A DNA stretch of 25,931 bases from JAGNLA01 sp964639885. Lineage in GTDB: Bacteria; Caldisericota; Caldisericia; JAAYUI01. The position numbers and the translations under genes are program-made. Within the stretch, counting starts at the first letter, position 1. Every line of letters starts with the position of its first letter. The notes below the pieces were generated by a model. That model did not search any database. It was not told the DNA's origin and saw only the letters and a program-made list of their open reading frames with translations. This document shows positions 8,217-17,195 of the stretch, in pieces. The stretch is taken from positions 1 through 25,931 of the forward strand of contig CAZXEH010000027.1 of the NCBI GenBank assembly GCA_964639885.1. Direction: 5' to 3'.

Positions 8217-8757
8217 CCTCACCTTCTTTCGGTAAAATCATTCCATTTTTTTCGCAAAGCTCCCGCAGAATCTTTTTTCCGTGATGAATCCTGTTGCGGA
8301 TCGTTGTGACCGGGAGTCTTGTCAGATCAGATATTTCTTCATAACTCAACTGGTTTACATGCCTTAAAACGAGGCACGCCCTGAACTGAACCGGCACCTG
8401 CCTTAGGAGTGTGCCGATGCTTCGCCTCTGTTCGCAAACAAAGGTGTCCTGTTCCGGGGTCGGATCGTCATCGACAGGTTCAAATCCGGTCTCATCGTTG
8501 CCTTCGTCCAGGCTTGAAACAGGCTTTGCATCTCTCCTGTGATTCTTGACAAGGTTTATGGCAACCGTTGTCAGCCAGGTTCGGAATGAACAGTTCTGCT
8601 TGAAACCCTTGAAGGCCATGAAAGCCCTCATGAAGGTTTTTGCAGTCAGATCCTCCGCGTCGTCGCGGTTTCCGACCATTGAGAGAATAAAGGAAAAAAG
8701 ATAGTCCTGATGGGCTATGACCAGCTCTTCAAAAAGTACGCGCTGGTTGTCGCTCAA
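8209..8757 (-). CDS. ECF-type RNA polymerase sigma factor
   Basis: A 182-residue sigma70-family protein. Region 2 spans about residues 8-75 ('DYLFSFILSMVGNRDDAEDLTAKTFMRAF' and 'SFRTWLTTVAINLVKNHRR'). Region 4 lies at about 120-170 ('RACLVLRHVNQLSYEEISDLTRLPVTTIRNRIHHGKKIL'), with an acidic linker between. Region 4 would bind the -35 element and region 2 the -10. The frame is open further upstream inside ileS, but the sigma domain begins at the TTG 8757, whose bases overlap the ileS stop (TTGA) and which follows a GGAAGGG site. Translation is therefore probably coupled to ileS. The next gene is a candidate anti-sigma factor. Confidence 0.88.
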   Translation of the reverse strand: MSDNQRVLFEELVIAHQDYLFSFILSMVGNRDDAEDLTAKTFMRAFMAFKGFKQNCSFRTWLTTVAINLVKNHRRDAKPVSSLDEGNDETGFEPVDDDPTPEQDTFVCEQRRSIGTLLRQVPVQFRACLVLRHVNQLSYEEISDLTRLPVTTIRNRIHHGKKILRELCEKNGMILPKEGEDE

Positions 8758-11700
8758 TCCATCCCTTCCGGTGCCTGCATCCTGCCTGACCCCTTCTGGT
8801 ACAGTTCCAGCCCAATCCTGATTTCCTCCCCTTCCAGGCTGAATGTCGACTGGTTGGGCAGGGGATCCTGCTGGAGCGAGATTGAAAGCGTTTCCTTGAG
8901 TAAACTGTCTTTGAGATGTTCCGTAGCTTTGCACACTTCTATAGACCCGGAAACACTCAATTTGATTTTGTCGTCCACAGCCAGCCCGGATTCCTTGCGA
9001 AGGTTCTGGATGGCATGGATGATTTCCCTGACCATTCCTTCTTCTTTCAGCTCCGGTGAGATGGTTGTGGCAAGCATGACCTCGATGTCCCCGTCGGATT
9101 CGACATAGAATCCTTCAATGTTTTCACGTTCGACAAGGAGATCGTCTTTTGTTAGTTCCTGGATGCCGTCGGAAAGCAGGAGTTTGTATGATCCTGAGGC
9201 TGCAACGTCCCTCATGACCGCCTTGCCGTCAATTTTGGAGATTGCCTCCTTGACCTCTGCAAGCCTTGATCCAAAACGCTTTCCCAGTGTTTTTAAATTT
9301 GGCTTTACCACGATGTTAAGGTAGGTGTCCATCTTTGAGCTGACTTCCACCTGCTTTACGTTGACCTCTTCACGGATGAGTTCAGCAAAGTTTGAAACCG
9401 CCTGCTTCTGGTAAGCTTCGGTAACCCTTGCCGTGATGTGGGAGAGTGGCTGTCTAACTTTGATTTTGAGAGCCTTTCTTGCCTTGAGGCCGACAGAGAC
9501 TACATCCCTGACAAAATCCATCATCTTTTCTAGCTCAAGGTCGATCTTGTTTTCGTCGGCAACGGGGAAGAGTTCAAGGTGGATTGATTCAGCCCTGTCC
9601 TTGAAGAACGGCACAACCAGTGACTGGTGCAGCTTTTCGGCAAAGAACGGCTCAAACGGGGCGATGATGCCTGAAAGAGATGTCAATACCTCGTAAAGCG
9701 TGTGATAGGCTCCAAATTTGTCAGTGTCAGATTCAGATTTCCAGAAACGTCTTCTTGAGCGTCTGATGTACCAGTTGGCAAGTTCGTCGACAAACTGCTG
9801 GATTCTCCTTGTTGCCTGGGTGATGCCGTACTTTTTCATCTCGGACTCGACGAATTTTATCAGCGAGTGGGTTTTTGAGATGATCCACCTGTCGAGGAAA
9901 TGCCTCTTTTCAAGCGGGACAATGTTTTTTGTCGGATCGAAGCCGTCGATGTTGGCGTACATTGTGAAGAAGTTGTAGACGTTTCTGAACAGGAGCGTGA
10001 AGCCCCTGAAACACTCGGTGGCATTGTTCACGCCTATTCTTGTCGGCGTCCACGGAGGGGATGAGGTGTAAATTGTCCACCTGAGCGTGTCGGCGCCTTG
10101 ATTGTTGAGGATGAGCCACGGGTCGACAACGTTGCCACGGGACTTGCTCATCTTCTGGCCATTTTCGTCAACGATGAGTTCAAGGCAGATGCAGGATTTA
10201 AACGCTGATTTGTCAAAAAGAATGGTCGAGACGGCAAGGAGTGTGTAGAACCAGCCTCTGGTCTGGTCAATGGCTTCAGAGATGAAGTCAGCAGGGAAAT
10301 GGGTTTCAAACTGTTCCTTGTTTTCAAACGGGTAGTGCCACTGGGCATAAGGCATGGAGCCGGAATCAAACCAGCAGTCACAAACCTCGGGCACACGCCT
10401 CATTGTTCCGCCGCATTCACACTTCATCGTTACGGCATCGACATAAGGCCTGTGAAGCTCGATGTCATCAGGGCAGTTTTCAGATTTTTCCTTGAGTTCC
10501 TTTATCGAGCCAACAACGGTTTGTTTGCCGCATTTTTCACAAACCCATATTGGGAGGGGAGTTCCCCAGTAGCGTTCGCGGGAAATTGCCCAGTCCTTCA
10601 CTTCCCTGAGCCATTCTCCAAAACGGCCTTCCTTGATGTGGTTGGGATACCAGGTGATTGTTTCGTTGTTCCTGATCAGATTATCGCGCAGTGCCGACAT
10701 CTTTATGTACCATGACGGTTTTGCAAAGTAGAGCAGCGGTGAGTCGCATCTCCAGCAGAACGGATAGGTGTGGGTTATTTTGCCTGACTTGAACAGCGCT
10801 CCCCTGGTCTTGAGATCCATGATGATGTCCACGTCGGCATCTTTTACAAACCTTCCAGCCCAAGGCGTTATCTCTGGCAGGAATTCACCGGCTTCATTTA
10901 CGGTCATCAGCACCGGAAGGTCATATTTTCTGGATTGATCCATGTCATCGGCGCCAAACGCCGGAGCAATGTGGACTATGCCCGATCCATCCTCGGTTCC
11001 GACAAAATCGGCAGTGATGACAAACCACGCTTTTTTGTCAGGCTTCATGAACGTAAACAGGGGCTTGTACTGCTTTCCCGCAAGGGTTGAGCCTTTGAAC
11101 CTGTCGATTATCTCGTAATCCTTTTCAAGGACGGGGGCGACAAGGTTTTCAACCATTATCAGGATGTCATCGCCTTTTCTTACTTTGACATAATCGACGT
11201 CGGATTTGACGGCGAGAGCAACGTTCGCCGGAAGCGTCCACGGGGTGGTTGTCCAGACGAGGAAGTATGTTCCAGGCTCATCGGCAAGCTCCATCTTCAC
11301 AAATATTGACGGGTCTTTGGTTTCCTCGTATCCCTGGGCAACTTCGTGCGAACTGAGCGTGGTTCCACACCTCGGACAGTATGGCACAACCTTGTAGCCC
11401 TGATAAAGCAGGCCTTTGTCAGAAGCGGTCTTGAGTATCCACCAGAGCGTTTCGATGTAGTCATTTTTAAGCGTCATGTACTGGTGCTCGAAATCAAGCC
11501 AGAAAGCGATCCTTTCGCTCATCTTCACCCACTGGCCCTCGTACTTGAAAACCGATTCCTTGCACTTTTTTACAAACGCTTCTATTCCGTACTTTTCGAT
11601 CTCCTGTTTGCCGGAGAATCCGAGCTGTTTTTCAACTTCAAGCTCAACAGGCAGTCCGTGTGTGTCCCAGCCGGCTTTTCTGTCGACCCTGAAGCCGTGC

Positions 11701-11918
11701 ATTGTCTGCCATCTGCAGACGGTGTCCTTGTAAATGCGTGAGAGGCAGTGGTGAATTCCAGGCATTCCGTTGGCCGTTGGTGGGCCTTCAAAGAAAACGA
11801 AGCTGGGAGCATTTTTTCTGGTCTCAATAGACTTGAGGAATATTTTGTGATCCGACCAGAACTGTAAGGTCTCCTCTTCTTCGCCTGCTATCGATTTTGC
11901 GCCTAAAAGTTCGAACAT
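8754..11918 (-). CDS. ileS: Isoleucyl-tRNA synthetase, type 2 (IleRS2)
   Basis: A 1054-residue class I aminoacyl-tRNA synthetase charging tRNA-Ile in the cytoplasm. The HIGH-equivalent is PGIHH (53-57) within 'GPPTANGMPGIHH', and KMSKS is near residue 589. The editing (CP1) domain lies between, with 'VWTTTPWTLPAN' and 'GTEDGSGIVHIAPAFG'. Cysteine pairs 'CPRCG' and 'CEKCG' suggest zinc binding. The anticodon-binding and DUF5915-like C-terminus includes 'LKIKVRQPLS'. Its length and the signature identify the eukaryote-like type 2 enzyme, a class known for low sensitivity to mupirocin. ATG 11918 has GGAGG upstream. It heads an operon whose next gene, a sigma factor, overlaps its stop codon. Confidence 0.96.
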   Translation of the reverse strand: MFELLGAKSIAGEEEETLQFWSDHKIFLKSIETRKNAPSFVFFEGPPTANGMPGIHHCLSRIYKDTVCRWQTMHGFRVDRKAGWDTHGLPVELEVEKQLGFSGKQEIEKYGIEAFVKKCKESVFKYEGQWVKMSERIAFWLDFEHQYMTLKNDYIETLWWILKTASDKGLLYQGYKVVPYCPRCGTTLSSHEVAQGYEETKDPSIFVKMELADEPGTYFLVWTTTPWTLPANVALAVKSDVDYVKVRKGDDILIMVENLVAPVLEKDYEIIDRFKGSTLAGKQYKPLFTFMKPDKKAWFVITADFVGTEDGSGIVHIAPAFGADDMDQSRKYDLPVLMTVNEAGEFLPEITPWAGRFVKDADVDIIMDLKTRGALFKSGKITHTYPFCWRCDSPLLYFAKPSWYIKMSALRDNLIRNNETITWYPNHIKEGRFGEWLREVKDWAISRERYWGTPLPIWVCEKCGKQTVVGSIKELKEKSENCPDDIELHRPYVDAVTMKCECGGTMRRVPEVCDCWFDSGSMPYAQWHYPFENKEQFETHFPADFISEAIDQTRGWFYTLLAVSTILFDKSAFKSCICLELIVDENGQKMSKSRGNVVDPWLILNNQGADTLRWTIYTSSPPWTPTRIGVNNATECFRGFTLLFRNVYNFFTMYANIDGFDPTKNIVPLEKRHFLDRWIISKTHSLIKFVESEMKKYGITQATRRIQQFVDELANWYIRRSRRRFWKSESDTDKFGAYHTLYEVLTSLSGIIAPFEPFFAEKLHQSLVVPFFKDRAESIHLELFPVADENKIDLELEKMMDFVRDVVSVGLKARKALKIKVRQPLSHITARVTEAYQKQAVSNFAELIREEVNVKQVEVSSKMDTYLNIVVKPNLKTLGKRFGSRLAEVKEAISKIDGKAVMRDVAASGSYKLLLSDGIQELTKDDLLVERENIEGFYVESDGDIEVMLATTISPELKEEGMVREIIHAIQNLRKESGLAVDDKIKLSVSGSIEVCKATEHLKDSLLKETLSISLQQDPLPNQSTFSLEGEEIRIGLELYQKGSGRMQAPEGMD

Positions 11919-11952
11919 TTGCTGCCTCCAAAATACAACTTATTAAATGGAC

Positions 11953-11980
11953 AGTATATTTGTTTTGGGCTTTCAGGCAA
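11953..11980 (-). promoter_or_regulatory. Candidate promoter of the ileS operon
   Basis: Minus-strand -35 TTGCCT (11975-11980), a 16-base spacer and -10 TATACT (11953-11958), about 35 bases upstream of the ileS ATG. I see no T-box leader in the 11919-12148 region. Confidence 0.45.
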
Positions 11981-12114
11981 GCTTTTTTGGTGAAGGGGGT
12001 TTGAGCTGGTAACCAAAAGTATTGACCTAGTCTTGTTTTATTGTGAAGGCTTTTGAATCGAATGCTTTTAACAAGCCCAGCCCCGAACCGATAAAGATTA
12101 TCAAGTTGGATCAA

Positions 12115-12142
12115 TTGTTATTGATGATTTTAATGCTAAAAT
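12115..12142 (+). promoter_or_regulatory. Candidate promoter before the paralogue cluster
   Basis: -35-like TTGTTA (12115-12120), a 16-base spacer and -10 TAAAAT (12137-12142). Transcription would start at about 12149, which coincides with the first ATG of the following frame. Confidence 0.45.
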
Positions 12143-12148
12143 GAAGCC

Positions 12149-13738
12149 ATGGAAGGCACAACCAATCAGAGTGATTTAGGGAATAAAAGGAAAATGATCC
12201 ATTATGTCTACAGCAATCCCAAGCCAGTCAAAAAAACTGGTTATTACAGATTTTTTAAATGGTTTCTGATCAGCCTTGCAGCAATATTCCTGTTGATAAG
12301 CTTCGATGCCATCATCGAGTCAACCGGCCAATTCCTTTATTGGCTCAAGCCAGTTTCGGTTCTACCGTTTGAAAAACTTGAGTCAAAAATTCCTGATGGC
12401 AAAATCTGCCACATTGATTGCGACACAACAATAGTACATCAGGGAATCGTTTACCATGACAGCAAAATCGATGTATATGAAACGATGCGCTTTGACAGGC
12501 TTATCAAAACCATTGAGCTGCCAGGCACGATATCTAGCGTAAAATGTCTGTATCTGTTGGATGAGTTTTCAGACTTTGTCTCAAGCCGTTATGGATACAT
12601 TGAGTATCCCAACGTTGGCCTTGTTGTTTCTGTTGAGTACATCAAAGATGGCACCAAACACCTAAGGATTTATGGAATCGACAGCGTAAGGTTCTGCAAC
12701 TACAATTACATGACAAACCGTTTCTTCAATAAACGGGAAGCTGACGAACAGTGGCAGCACCTAAGGGAATTGAGAAAGGACAAAAACGGAAAAGCAACGC
12801 TTCCGGAAAAATACGATTTGCACCCGAAGAATCCGTTTGAATATATTGTGCAAATGGATGATTTCGACTGCACTGGAGAGAATTTCCTCACTTGTTCGGC
12901 AGGAAATTTTGCCTATCTTTACGCGGCTGACAGCAAAACATTATACAAGCACACAATTGGCACAAAAACGACAACAGTAGTTGCAATTTTTCAGAAACCA
13001 ATGATATGGACTTATTTTTTTGAAGGCTTATTTAGGCCAGAGCTGCAAATTACAGGTTTTGACGGGAGATCTTTTTATTCATTATCTACCGACCACCAAA
13101 CAGTTTTCTCAAAAAAGGACACTAGCCTGACTGGAAGCGTGGAACATTCGAGCATATCGGCAAATACATCCAACGGCATTGTCAATGCTTATGATTATGT
13201 GATCTGGAACGGAAAGAACCTGATTGACCCCACTGGTCGTATAATCAATGAAAAATGGTCAAATGGAAAAACGACAAAACCAAGAGTCATTTGTTTCACA
13301 CTTTTTGATTACTTGGACGGAACGCTTGTCTATATGTATTGTAATCGCAGTGTTAGGGAATTCTACAAAATGAACTGCAAAGCCATCGGTTGTTTCCAAA
13401 GCGAGTACTTCATCATGAATCCAAGAAAAAATGAGTTAATGAGGTCTATACTGGGCCTGGATGAGGTCACAATTTTTATTCTTGAAAAAAGCAATGGGCG
13501 ACCTTTCCTTGCCATAAAATACAGCAGGTCATCGATGAATGTTTTGTATGCCCTCAACACCAGAAACATCGATGAAACCATTGAGGACGTCTACATGACT
13601 CGCGAAGATGAAAGGCCAGTTTTTTATTTCTTTGGCAAAAGCTCGATTTTCAGGTGGGAGAACTCAGCTGATGGTCTCATCAACCTCAAGCCCAGATTGC
13701 TTCTTTTAGATGAGACAAAACTGAATGCAATCGATTGA
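12149..13738 (+). CDS. Membrane-anchored protein of unknown family (paralogue 1 of 3)
   Basis: A 529-residue protein with a basic cytoplasmic N-terminus, one membrane helix (about 36-56) and a large exported portion rich in beta-strand-like alternation and aromatic residues. I do not recognise the family. Alignment by eye with the next two genes shows shared landmarks: a strand-rich first third ending 'IKTIELPGTISSVKC', a middle 'LRIYGIDSVRF' followed by a basic/helical segment, 'FDGRSFYSLS', and a C-terminal 'SSIFRWENS...LKP' block. A beta-propeller-like fold is possible. The ATG at 12149 has no Shine-Dalgarno site and lies at the predicted transcription start. ATG 12194, preceded by AAGGA, is an equally plausible start that keeps the membrane helix. 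Confidence 0.7.
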   Translation: MEGTTNQSDLGNKRKMIHYVYSNPKPVKKTGYYRFFKWFLISLAAIFLLISFDAIIESTGQFLYWLKPVSVLPFEKLESKIPDGKICHIDCDTTIVHQGIVYHDSKIDVYETMRFDRLIKTIELPGTISSVKCLYLLDEFSDFVSSRYGYIEYPNVGLVVSVEYIKDGTKHLRIYGIDSVRFCNYNYMTNRFFNKREADEQWQHLRELRKDKNGKATLPEKYDLHPKNPFEYIVQMDDFDCTGENFLTCSAGNFAYLYAADSKTLYKHTIGTKTTTVVAIFQKPMIWTYFFEGLFRPELQITGFDGRSFYSLSTDHQTVFSKKDTSLTGSVEHSSISANTSNGIVNAYDYVIWNGKNLIDPTGRIINEKWSNGKTTKPRVICFTLFDYLDGTLVYMYCNRSVREFYKMNCKAIGCFQSEYFIMNPRKNELMRSILGLDEVTIFILEKSNGRPFLAIKYSRSSMNVLYALNTRNIDETIEDVYMTREDERPVFYFFGKSSIFRWENSADGLINLKPRLLLLDETKLNAID

Positions 13739-13784
13739 AAGACGGGCAGTTTAACTTTACGATAAAAGAGAGGGCACCAAAGAC

Positions 13785-15362
13785 ATGACAGAATGGGAAG
13801 GGTCGTACCCAAAGAAAACTCCAGAGCAGGAGAAAAAGGAGAAGGTTCAGGAAATAAAGTGGATGTTGGGTCTGATTGTCAGAATACCCCTGACATTGGC
13901 AATGCTCGTCGGCGTTTTTCATTTGTTTTTCAACTCAGGCAATGTTTCAAAGTATATAAGCAACATGCTTTGGGTGCTCAAACGCAATGAAACCTTCGAG
14001 TTTGTCAAAACAACAAACAACGCCCCGAATCAAAAAATCGTCATCCCTTACGGTTGGACTGAACAACAAAATGGATTCAACACATTCGTAACCTACGATG
14101 AAAACAGGATTTACTTCCATGAATCCCTGAGACTGGAAAAACCAATCGAAACCATAAAAATAGATGGAGAAATCAAGTCAGTCTCGTGCTATTACAGGGA
14201 ACCTGAGTTTTCTTTGGGATTTTCATTCAACAGCGATGATGGCGGTGGTGAATCAAAAAACCAACAAGAGCCAAAAGATGGCCTACTCATTCACTGCCAG
14301 TATTCAAAAAACAACACAGACCGGCTGGTGGTTTTCAGGATTCCGGCAATGGCTTACGCCCTTTACGGTCTTGGAAAGAACCCTGAATTAAAAAATATCT
14401 TTGATCGAACGGATTTTTTAAAAAATCAAAATGAGACCAGGTCTGCGTTACCCAAAAATGTAACAGAGGGTGGTAAAATCCTGCACCCATCCAAAGCGAT
14501 GGTCAAGGATTTGGACATACCGTTCGAAAAACGTGAGTTTATCTGTTTTACTGGAAAATATGGATATATTGCTGAAAACACCAAGGATTACTCGTTGGAA
14601 TATTTCGATGATAACGGGAAAATCATCAACAATATGAGCATTGGCAGGCCTTTTATCTGCAATTTTAACTACAACTTTGATTCCATCCAGTTTAGCACTT
14701 TTGATGGCCAATTCTGCAATCAATACAAACTCGACGGCAAGCTGTTCAAAGAGTATTCTGTTGAAATCAAGGAAGCTGCAGCCACGTCAGACTCCAGGTT
14801 TATTCCTTGCAATCAAGACAGATTCGGGTACTTTGACCCTTTACTTGTAAGCGGGAGCAAGGTTTTTGCGATATTTTACGACGAATACAGCATCATCAAG
14901 GGGTCGCTTGGCAATACCAGCGAAATTGAAATGCTAGACTACAACACATTCAAAATGGATGGCAAGAATTATCATTTCAATGTTCGAAGAAAAGAAAAAC
15001 AAAAAATTGCAATTCGACCAATCAGTAACTTTTCGTTGTTTTGGGATCCGACCATGCCCAAAAAAATGTCTGCAGGCGATGTCATTCTTGCCGGAATGTT
15101 CATCAGCCCAAGCATAGACAACGAGAGTCAAAAGCCTGTTGTCTACATTGATTATGCTGACAATCTCATGATTGCTGAAACCTCAGGCATCGATGAACCT
15201 GTCGATCGGGCTTTTGTCACGTACGAAGAGGGCAATATGGCAATCTATTTCATGAACGACCGCTCGATTTTCCGCTGGAGCTGCACCAGAGAGGAATACA
15301 GACAGATGAAATTCCTAAACATCACCGATGAGCCCGAGGGGCTGTTTCTGCAAGAAAACTAG
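13785..15362 (+). CDS. Membrane-anchored protein of unknown family (paralogue 2 of 3)
   Basis: A 525-residue protein with the same layout as its neighbours: a charged 25-residue cytoplasmic N-terminus, a membrane helix (about 26-48), and a long extracytoplasmic region. Shared landmarks are 'IETIKIDGEIKSVSC' (paralogue 1: 'IKTIELPGTISSVKC'), 'LVVFRIPAMAY', 'FDGQFCNQYKL' and 'DRSIFRWSCT' near the end. A GAGAGGG site lies about 10 bases before ATG 13785. The gap to the preceding gene is 46 bases with no visible terminator, so co-transcription is likely. No enzyme motif or peptidoglycan-binding motif is visible; function unknown. Confidence 0.72.
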   Translation: MTEWEGSYPKKTPEQEKKEKVQEIKWMLGLIVRIPLTLAMLVGVFHLFFNSGNVSKYISNMLWVLKRNETFEFVKTTNNAPNQKIVIPYGWTEQQNGFNTFVTYDENRIYFHESLRLEKPIETIKIDGEIKSVSCYYREPEFSLGFSFNSDDGGGESKNQQEPKDGLLIHCQYSKNNTDRLVVFRIPAMAYALYGLGKNPELKNIFDRTDFLKNQNETRSALPKNVTEGGKILHPSKAMVKDLDIPFEKREFICFTGKYGYIAENTKDYSLEYFDDNGKIINNMSIGRPFICNFNYNFDSIQFSTFDGQFCNQYKLDGKLFKEYSVEIKEAAATSDSRFIPCNQDRFGYFDPLLVSGSKVFAIFYDEYSIIKGSLGNTSEIEMLDYNTFKMDGKNYHFNVRRKEKQKIAIRPISNFSLFWDPTMPKKMSAGDVILAGMFISPSIDNESQKPVVYIDYADNLMIAETSGIDEPVDRAFVTYEEGNMAIYFMNDRSIFRWSCTREEYRQMKFLNITDEPEGLFLQEN

Positions 15363-15418
15363 CAAATTTGGCTCTTTACAATATAAACTTCATAAATTTT
15401 GATTTTAACAATGAAACG

Positions 15419-17047
15419 ATGCATAATCGATTCATGGAGCAGGAAGAGATAGAAGCACAAAACGAGATCGAAGTTCAGGAAAATAATGATGTTGAAAGTC
15501 AAACCGCCCCAAGGAATACTGATTATAAGGGATTTTTGAAGTTTTCCCTAATTTTTATCGGTATAATAGCCCTTGTGACCATAGCCTCTCAATTTAGCGA
15601 AATTCTCAAGTGGGTCGATACAAGAATTGACATCGCAAGGTCGCCAACGGTATTGGAGTTTTCAAACTACTGCCCGAACAGACCACCAGGGGAGGTTATC
15701 CAGTCGGCAGCAAACGGGATGGGCGGCCCTCAATATATCATCCTCAAGGGGGAGAAAAGCGTTGCAGTCTACTCTGACTTTTCCTTCAAAAAAAGGCTAT
15801 ATTTCAAGCAATATGATGGTGCGATGACAAAAGTAAAAACCCAATTTACTGAACCTACCGACATAATCAATCAGCATAAAAGATCAGTTTGGGATTTTGG
15901 CGGGTTCACCGTTTCTGTGGTCTACGAGAGCAAGGATGGCCCAAGACTTGATGTTTTTGGCATCAGCCCTTATTGGCAAATCTACTCTAGCATTTTTGGC
16001 AGTGATTTCTTGAAAGATGATGAAAAGATCGAATCTGCAAAATCCTATAACAAAATCCTCTCTGATCTTCGTGTCGAAGAGAGATACCCACTTAAAGGCA
16101 AACCTGTAGCAATCGATGAAAAATTTGCGCAAGTGTGCGATATAAGTCTCGACGGATTGGAGTTTGTTGGCATCAACCACGGAATACTTGCAAACACAAA
16201 CGACAGGAAAAGCCTTCTGCTTTTGGATAAAAATGGAAGAATTGAGAGCAAACTGGATTTTGGCAAGAACACCGCCTTCTTTCAATTTTATGAAACATAT
16301 ATAGATAATAGCAGATTATATGCATATGACGGAAGATATGCTTATGAAATAAGCGAGAAACCAGCTGGCTTATGGGTTGAGACCAAGGCTGACACTGGCG
16401 AAGATGGGAATGCGGATTTGGCATCGATCTACAACAAAGACAATATGATCATAACAAATTATCATGATTTCTATCTTTTCAATGGAAGGCACTATCTCCG
16501 GATTGATTTTGTCCAAAAAGAAACAAGCATGATAGAACCTTTTTTATCGACAAAAAACTGGCAGTACAGGATTTTCGAACAAAAAGACAAGTATCTTCTG
16601 GCAGACTTCGGCTCAAAAGACAACCTCGCCTACGAGTTTCCATATAGACCTGTGGATTCGATCCCCCTTTACCTGACCGAAATCTCCAACTACAAAACCG
16701 ACCTTTTGTACTGGAAAGACGACCATTATAATCCGATGTATGGTGGTTCTCCTCTCGGAGTCGTTTCTTATGATGTAAATTGCAATTTTGTCATAGCCTA
16801 CATAATGCCTGAGCAGTCAAATTGTATAGGAATTTACGAAACAAAAGGAGTATCGGGCGAAGCAATGCGATTTTTCGAAACGTTTGAAATTGACGAAGAA
16901 ACAAGCGGAAGTGTGACCAACCTCTTTGTTGTCACCAAAAATGATATTTTCAGATGTAAAATCGATAGTCGCAAATTTTCAAAACTCAAACCCGGCAGGA
17001 TTTTCCTAGGTTCATCGGGAATAAGACTCCGGCCTGTGAATCATTAA
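15419..17047 (+). CDS. Membrane-anchored protein of unknown family (paralogue 3 of 3)
   Basis: A protein of about 542 residues: an acidic N-terminus rich in Glu/Gln, a membrane helix at about 40-57 ('FLKFSLIFIGIIALVTI'), then a long exported region. It is the most diverged of the three but keeps 'LDVFGISPYWQ', 'YAYDGRYAYEIS' (compare 'FDGRSFYSLS' in paralogue 1) and the C-terminal 'NDIFRCKID...LKPGRIFL'. The start is uncertain: a TTG at 15368 and ATGs at 15419 and 15434 are in frame, none with a good Shine-Dalgarno site. Only 5 bases separate the TTG frame from the previous stop. Function unknown. Confidence 0.68.
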   Translation: MHNRFMEQEEIEAQNEIEVQENNDVESQTAPRNTDYKGFLKFSLIFIGIIALVTIASQFSEILKWVDTRIDIARSPTVLEFSNYCPNRPPGEVIQSAANGMGGPQYIILKGEKSVAVYSDFSFKKRLYFKQYDGAMTKVKTQFTEPTDIINQHKRSVWDFGGFTVSVVYESKDGPRLDVFGISPYWQIYSSIFGSDFLKDDEKIESAKSYNKILSDLRVEERYPLKGKPVAIDEKFAQVCDISLDGLEFVGINHGILANTNDRKSLLLLDKNGRIESKLDFGKNTAFFQFYETYIDNSRLYAYDGRYAYEISEKPAGLWVETKADTGEDGNADLASIYNKDNMIITNYHDFYLFNGRHYLRIDFVQKETSMIEPFLSTKNWQYRIFEQKDKYLLADFGSKDNLAYEFPYRPVDSIPLYLTEISNYKTDLLYWKDDHYNPMYGGSPLGVVSYDVNCNFVIAYIMPEQSNCIGIYETKGVSGEAMRFFETFEIDEETSGSVTNLFVVTKNDIFRCKIDSRKFSKLKPGRIFLGSSGIRLRPVNH

Positions 17048-17158
17048 AATAGCAAATGGCCAGACTGAATTTGTGTTTTACATGTGATTATTGATTTGCC
17101 AGGCTTGGTTAACTTCTAATGCATCACAATTTCGCAACAACACTTTGTCTTTCAACGC

Positions 17159-17187
17159 TTGCCATTGGCCGTCCAACTATATAGAAT
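17159..17187 (+). promoter_or_regulatory. Candidate promoter of the ddl operon
   Basis: -35-like TTGCCA (17159-17164), a 17-base spacer and -10 TAGAAT (17182-17187). Transcription would start at about 17194, immediately before the candidate GTG start codons of ddl. Confidence 0.45.
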
Positions 17188-17195
17188 CTCAAATC

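Noticed and set aside
8758..8934. 59-residue N-terminal extension of the sigma factor
   Set aside because: Low-complexity Gly/Pro/Gln sequence encoded within ileS; sigma region 2 starts right after TTG 8757.
11919..12148. Possible T-box riboswitch upstream of ileS
   Set aside because: I could find no T-box core sequence, specifier-loop layout or antiterminator; the candidate promoter lies close to the start codon.
17091..17195. N-terminal 35-residue extension of ddl
   Set aside because: It covers the candidate promoter and has no similarity to the family; Ddl begins with the KVTVAYGG strand.
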